Shown here one piece after another: positions 44,543-51,295 of a stretch of 51,295 bases of DNA. The notes below the pieces were generated by a model. It was not told where the DNA came from. It did no database searches and saw only the letters and a program-made list of their open reading frames with translations. Source of the stretch: Actinomyces israelii DSM 43320 (lineage in GTDB: Bacteria > Actinomycetota > Actinomycetes > Actinomycetales > Actinomycetaceae). The DNA lies in the NCBI RefSeq assembly GCF_000711965.1, contig NZ_JONS01000027.1:1-51295 (forward strand), given 5' to 3'. A program made the translations under genes and the position numbers. Position 1 is the first letter of the stretch; the number at the start of each line of letters is the position of its first letter.

Positions 44543-45234
44543 GACAGGTCCTCCGCCCGTACAGGAGCGTCATTGACCGAGGAGCTCTGCACCCGGCCGT
44601 CGCGCACCATGATCGTGCGCTGCGTCATGCGGGAGATGGCTTCGTTATGGGTGACGATGACGATCGTGGTCCCCAGGCGCTCATTGACCTGCTGCAGGAG
44701 CGCGAGCATCTCCTTGGACGTGCCGTAATCGAGGGCTCCCGTCGGCTCGTCGCACAACAGGACCTGGGGCTGCTTGACGAGGGCGCGCGCAATGGCGCAG
44801 CGCTGCTGCTGGCCGCCCGAGAGCTGGGAGGGGAACTTCAAGCGGTGCTCACTGAGCCCGAGCGTGTCCAGGAGCTCCTCCAGGGGCATCGGATCATCGG
44901 TGAGATACTCGCAGACCTCGATGTTCTCCGTGACTGTCAGATTGGGCACGAGATTGTAGAACTGGAAGACGAAGCCGACGCTCCTGCGCCTGAATCGGGT
45001 GCGGGCCCTGGGCCTCAACGAGGTGATCTCCGTGCCGTTGACGGTAATGGTGCCGCGGTCGGGACGGTCCAGTCCTCCCATACAGTTGAGCAGGGTCGAC
45101 TTGCCCGAGCCACTGGCCCCCACAATGGAGCAGATCTCCGCATCCTGCACCGAGCAGGACAGATTCTTGAGGACTTCGACAGCTCCCTCTCCCCGACCGA
45201 ATGACTTACTGACCGAGTCGATGACGATCGTCAT
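44536..45234 (-). CDS. ABC transporter ATP-binding protein (MacB/LolD type)
   Basis: 232 residues. Walker [14 protein letters not shown]-loop [13 protein letters not shown], signature [15 protein letters not shown], Walker [13 protein letters not shown], switch His in IVIVTHNEA. Its ATG overlaps (ATGA) the stop of the thioesterase-like fragment and it overlaps the permease downstream, so it was part of a coupled operon with the lost thioesterase gene. Confidence 0.94.
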   Translation of the reverse strand: MTIVIDSVSKSFGRGEGAVEVLKNLSCSVQDAEICSIVGASGSGKSTLLNCMGGLDRPDRGTITVNGTEITSLRPRARTRFRRRSVGFVFQFYNLVPNLTVTENIEVCEYLTDDPMPLEELLDTLGLSEHRLKFPSQLSGGQQQRCAIARALVKQPQVLLCDEPTGALDYGTSKEMLALLQQVNERLGTTIVIVTHNEAISRMTQRTIMVRDGRVQSSSVNDAPVRAEDLSW

Positions 45235-45440
45235 GTCCAGCCTTCTTTCCCACTTCTGTCTTCATTACCCTGTCCTGATCCGCGGCGACTGCCCGGCGCC
45301 GGCCCGCCCGCCGGCTCCCGCAAAATGAGAGTCCTCGTGAGGATCTCAAGCGTCGCATCCGGATGCTCCACCACATGGAAATGACCGCCGGGGACCTCGA
45401 TGGAGCGGAAAGGGCCCGTCGTCGCGGCGCGCCGTCGTGC
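45231..45440 (-). pseudogene. C-terminal fragment of a type II thioesterase-like hydrolase
   Basis: In a frame different from the ligase, the minus strand reads TTGPFRSIEVPGGHFHVVEH followed by PDATLEILTRTLILREPAGG. The GGHF with catalytic-type His near the end is how type II (editing) thioesterases of NRPS/PKS clusters finish. Its stop overlaps the ABC ATPase start (ATGA), which shows this frame was once translated. The frame is closed upstream by a TGA at 45441-45443; nucleophile Ser region is gone. Confidence 0.75.
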
Positions 45441-46903
45441 TCACGCTGACCCACGCACAGCCTACGCGTGCGGGTCTCCTTCAGACCGCGCAGCGTACGC
45501 TCGACATCCTGGGGGTAGATGTTCTCGCCGCGCCAGATGATGAGGTCCTTAAGACAGCCGGCGAGATAGAGGCTCCCCTCGTGGAAGAAACCGAGGTCCC
45601 CGGTGCGCAGCCAGTCGGTCCTATCATCATCGCCCGCACGCCGAGCGTGAAAGATCTCCTCGGTGGCGCCGTCATTGTACCAGTAACCGGGGGGAAGCCC
45701 CGGTCCGGCAAGCCAGACCTCGCCGACGCGTCCCTGCTCCAAGGGCTCCCGAGAGGCTGGATCAACGATGCCGACTCGCGTGTCGAGTCGATATGCTCCC
45801 AGTCCGACAAGCTCGCGACCCGCATCATCTGCCCCGACGACAACCGCTCGGCTCCGCCCCAGGGCTGCGGAATCGAAGCGGGTGACGGGCTGCGCCGCCG
45901 CCTGAGGGCCGAGCCCTGGGGCGGCGCAGACAGCGAGCGAGGCCTCTGCCAGCCCGTAGGCGGGAGTCACGGCGCGCCCATCCATGCCAAGGCCGACGGC
46001 CACACGACGGAAGAAGGCTAGACTGTCCGGGCTGATCGGATCCGAGGCATTGAGGGCGCAGTGCAGCGCGGACAGATCCACCTCCAGACCCGGGCGCTTG
46101 ACAATGGCAGAGGCCGCCAAGGCACAGCCGAAGTCCGGCGACGCGGTGAAGGTGGCCCGGAAGTCGCTGAGCGCGAGTATCCAGCGCAGCGGATCGGCGA
46201 TAAAGGCAGATGGCAGCATGAGCGTGGTGGTGCCCTGCGTGAGAAGAGGATCCAGACATCCGTAGATGAGGCCCATATCGTGGCTGAGCGGCAGCCAGCT
46301 CACCATCTGCGGGACCTGTCCCACCTCGAGGCCTTTGGAGATGTACTCGCTCTGGTACAGCAACGCCCGGTGGGTATTGAGCACGCCCTTGGGGGATCCC
46401 GTGGAGCCGGAGGTGTACTGGATGAAGGCCGGGTCATCGCCACGCGCCGGCCATGGCTCGTCGCTGCCTGCGGAGGCGGACAGGATGCTGTCCCGACTCA
46501 CCAGATGCGGAGCCGGACCGTCCGGGCGGGCTGGGATCTCGCCCGCCAAGCGGTCAAGGATCGCAGGGGCGGCCACAATGACGGCAGGCCCGGCGTCACG
46601 CACGATAGTCTTGAAACGCTCGATCGCCGACATACCCGTCAATGGGAACGGGACGGGTACCGGAATGAGGCCCTTGTGCATTGCGCCCAGGAAGAGGGAA
46701 ATAAAACGATCATCTCCGGGCACCACCAGTGCGATCCGATCGCCGGGAGACCCCGGCAATACGCAGGATATTGTCTCAACGAGATCCCACAGCTCACGGT
46801 AGGTGTACTCCCGCACCCGCCGAGACTCTCCCGATCTCGGGGAATCGGAATAGTCTAGAAATCGCAGCGCCGTCCGCCGCGGAACACTCGAGACAGTCTC
46901 CAT
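45431..46903 (-). pseudogene. Fatty-acyl-AMP ligase, truncated at C-terminal domain
   Basis: About 491 residues retain homology. Adenylation motif YTSGSTGSPKG (163-173), FAAL-like WLPLSHDMGLIYG, AYGLAEASLAVC and LRTGDLGFFHEGSLYLAGCLKDLIIWRGENIYPQDVE. FAALs load fatty acids as acyl-AMP onto carrier proteins of NRPS/PKS lines. After about residue 491 the frame turns to Arg-rich nonsense (...REHDGAPRRRALSAPSR), because a deletion joined it to the thioesterase tail; about 80-100 residues of the C-terminal domain are missing. It may still be translated to 45206 but is probably inactive. Confidence 0.8.
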
Positions 46904-47312
46904 GATTCAGGCACTAATCGTCTCGCACACATCAACTCCACACACAAGGAAGAGGTCTCGATACATCAAGGACGTCAAGAAAATCTAGAGTTCAGAGAAA
47001 CGCAACTCTCCCGGCCACAACTCTCAACCGGCTAATCGCTGTTGGTAAGGCTAACCTTAACCACAAGCAACCTCAACCTTCCCTCGAAAATGTAATATTT
47101 GTCACTGGCATGTCTCCTCGGTGCCGGGCCTCCGCGAGCACGGTCGGAGCGGCGCCCGGCGCCCCGTAGGAGCGGATCCGCCGACCACCCACTGGGCAGG
47201 CTCGCACCTCGCGCCCCGGTACGGTCAGCTTGGCGCAGAAGGAGCCGGCCAGCCAGATCCCCGCACTGGTGCCCCGATCCGGCCCCGGCGCCGGCCCGGG
47301 CCCGCAGACACG
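46904..47312. other. Upstream region of the island operon
   Basis: The first about 200 bases are AT-rich compared with the surroundings, consistent with imported DNA. It holds the iron box and a possible minus-strand promoter, TTGAGG, 17 nt, TAGCCT, with the box overlapping the -10 element. From about 47120 the sequence is GC-rich with no gene; from about 47275 it belongs to the duplicated clpC-downstream segment. Confidence 0.6.
47041..47059 (-). promoter_or_regulatory. DtxR/IdeR-type iron box
   Basis: GTTGGTAAGGCTAACCTTA matches the 19-bp DtxR/IdeR consensus (TTAGGTTAGSCTAACCTWA) at 15 of 19 positions, with an identical AGGCTAACCT core. It lies about 138 bp upstream of the acyl-AMP ligase start, suggesting repression by Fe-loaded DtxR. 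Confidence 0.75.
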
Positions 47313-47346
47313 GGGGTGCCGCGCCCCCAGCGGGACGCGGCACCCC
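47313..47346. terminator. clpC terminator hairpin
   Basis: GGGGTGCCGCG (47313-47323) pairs with CGCGGCACCCC (47336-47346), about 130 nt after the clpC stop on the minus strand. Duplicated at 41933-41965. Confidence 0.85.
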
Positions 47347-47478
47347 AAGAAACTGCGTCGTGCCGAGAAGGCGGGAGCCCCGGCACCGCGCCGCGCGCAC
47401 CGGCGTCGCACCCCCGGCGCGGCGCAGCGCTCACACGCAGCCGCAGACGGCTCCCCGCCCCGCGGCTCGCGCGGCGGG

Positions 47479-50040
<2,562 letters not shown>

Positions 50041-50537
50041 CGCTGGTTTTCTCCTCGGCACGTGCGAATCGGTGGTGCGCCCGCCCGGGGATGGCGCATT
50101 GGGGCGCTGGCACGTGCTGACAAGGCTAACGGGGCGGGCGCGCCGTCCATGCCCCTGTTCGCAGAGGGCGTGAGCAGGGTTGAGCCCAGCCCGCTCAGGG
50201 CCGCCCGCTCAGGGCCCCCCGCCCCCCTTCACCGAGATCGGTTCGCTTCCGGCTCGAGATCGGTTCGCCGGGGCTCTGGTGGTGGGAGCGCGGGCGTTCG
50301 CCGGGAGGGCGTTCGGATGGCACGGTTCTTCTTGCGTCCTGCGAGGGCGGGCCGGGGGAGGGACGGTGTCCGGGGGGTTCTGTGTCATTCCGGCGGGCAC
50401 CCGATCCCGAGCGTCGGTCGCGCACCGCCGCAGCGCGCCGGGGCCCGCGCCCCGCGACGCGTGGCGCCGTGGCCGAAGGGGCACACGAGATACCCGGCAC
50501 TCAGCACCGATCTCGACGAAGGGGCCACAGCCGGCTC
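50041..50537. other. clpC upstream region, no gene seen
   Basis: About 500 bases between clpC and the response regulator stop. It carries the clpC promoter area and a GAGATCGGT pair; a single inverted half (ACCGATCTC) is at 50506-50514. No coding sequence is supported. Confidence 0.6.
50234..50264 (+). repeat. GAGATCGGT pair, 22-nt period
   Basis: Copies at 50234-50242 and 50256-50264, spacer TCGCTTCCGGCTC. Between the response-regulator 3' end and the clpC promoter region. Confidence 0.92.
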
Positions 50538-51295
50538 TCAGCCCGGGTCCAGCACCAGCAGGCCGCGGCGCAGCGCCTCGGTGACGACCGCCGCGCGCGA
50601 GTCGACGCCGAGTTTGGCGTAGGCGCGCAGCAGGTGCGTCTTGACGGTCGCCTCGGTGATGTACAGCTCGACCCCGATCCGGCTGTTGGACAGGCCCCGC
50701 GACACCGCCGCCAGCACCTGGCACTCGCGCGGCGACAGGGTCACCAGCGCCGGGGACCCCGGCCCTCCCGCGCCGCTGCGACCCGCGCCGCGCGCGGCCC
50801 CCAGAAGGCGCGTCGCCACGGTCGGGCTCATCGCGCTGCGCCCCACGGCGGCGGCACGCACGGCCGCAAGGATGTCCTCGCGCGCCAAGTCCTTCAGCAG
50901 GTAGCCGATGGCGCCGGCCTCGACGGCGCGCAGAATGTCGCCGTCGGTGTCATAGGTGGTGAGGACCACCACCCGGGGGCTGGCAGTGGCGGCGGTGCTG
51001 TGCGCCGTGCCCGCCCCAGCCCCGCTGTGCGCCGTGCCCGCCCCAGCCCCGCTGTGCGCCGTGCCCGCCCCAGCCCCGCTGTGCGCCGTGCCCGCCCCAG
51101 CCCCGCCGTGCGCCGTGCCCGCCCCAGCCCCGCCGTGCGCCGTGCCCGCCCCAGAGGCGATCCGGCGCGCGGCCTCCACACCGTCGACGCCGGACATGCG
51201 TAGGTCCATGAGGACGACGTCGGGGGCGAGTTCGGCGACGAGCGCGACGGCCTGCTCCCCGTCGGCGGCCTCCCCCACCACCACGAGGTCCGCCT
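50538..51295 (-). CDS. LuxR/NarL-type response regulator with tandem-repeat insert (N-terminus outside window)
   Basis: The first receiver strands lie beyond the window. Visible: the phosphorylated Asp in VVLMDLRMSGVDG, then VVVLTTYDTDGDI and the late Lys in GYLLKDLAREDI, and a C-terminal LuxR helix-turn-helix (SPRECQVLAAVSRGLSNSRIGVELYITEATVKTHL). Inside the receiver, between RRIAS and PRVVVLTTY, where homologues have only a few residues, are five to six 9-residue GAGTAH(G/S)GA repeats. The loop is on the surface, so folding may be kept. Its kinase is not visible; it need not pair with the kinase at base 1. Confidence 0.88.
   Translation of the reverse strand, partial: ADLVVVGEAADGEQAVALVAELAPDVVLMDLRMSGVDGVEAARRIASGAGTAHGGAGAGTAHGGAGAGTAHSGAGAGTAHSGAGAGTAHSGAGAGTAHSTAATASPRVVVLTTYDTDGDILRAVEAGAIGYLLKDLAREDILAAVRAAAVGRSAMSPTVATRLLGAARGAGRSGAGGPGSPALVTLSPRECQVLAAVSRGLSNSRIGVELYITEATVKTHLLRAYAKLGVDSRAAVVTEALRRGLLVLDPG
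50996..51158 (-). repeat. 27-bp tandem repeats inside the response regulator
   Basis: Five to six in-frame units of 27 bp built on GTGCGCCGTGCCCGCCCCAG encode GAGTAHGGA or GAGTAHSGA. Two subtypes differ by one base (Gly versus Ser codon), grouped at opposite ends of the array. Confidence 0.93.

Overview
The window is chromosomal DNA of a high-GC actinobacterium, most likely Actinomyces or a close relative (inferred from GC-rich codon use, gene content and order, and LAxTG-type sorting signals; no rRNA is present to confirm it). About 30 intact protein genes are packed mostly on the minus strand. No tRNA, rRNA, CRISPR array, integrase or transposase was recognised.

Layout: (1) 1-828, C-terminal part of a NarL-type histidine kinase with an in-frame tandem repeat. 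(2) 851-2375, a PIN-domain ribonuclease with an overlapping OB-fold-like partner, bracketed by two copies of a long palindromic repeat. (3) 2416-6527, ftsH-folE-yvaD-like and two overlapping SMR efflux genes. (4) 6639-8815, two LAxTG cell-wall proteins, one an NlpC/P60-like domain without a catalytic cysteine. (5) 8816-12272, a gene-poor stretch holding a Cas6-like remnant, an AIM24 gene, a 120-bp element with perfect 19-bp terminal inverted repeats, and intergenic repeats. (6) 12273-16242, hpt, a DUF2342 zinc protease, dacB and divergent ppa; tilS is missing from its usual place. (7) 16333-24299, an NlpC/P60 hydrolase, metY, then (after a decayed insert) metX and an alpha/beta hydrolase. (8) 24356-34449, an esterase/MprF-like pair, a degenerate-nuclease plus RAMA protein, and the TgpA-DUF58-MoxR operon. 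(9) 34660-41640, ppdK, an MHS transporter, a universal stress protein and a sugar MFS transporter. (10) 41933-47346, an island inserted beside clpC: a truncated fatty-acyl-AMP ligase fused by deletion to a thioesterase tail, then an ABC transporter, behind a DtxR/IdeR-like iron box and between two copies of the clpC 3' end plus terminator. (11) clpC and a LuxR-type response regulator cut by the window end.

The most unusual signals are the iron-box island between duplicated clpC ends, which looks like the stump of a lipopeptide or siderophore-type cluster; a similar 3'-end duplication of metY around another decayed insert; a family of intergenic repeats made of GAGATCGGT copies spaced at exactly 22 nt; the PIN/OB module between palindromes; and the RAMA reader fused to a nuclease-like domain that has lost its lysine.
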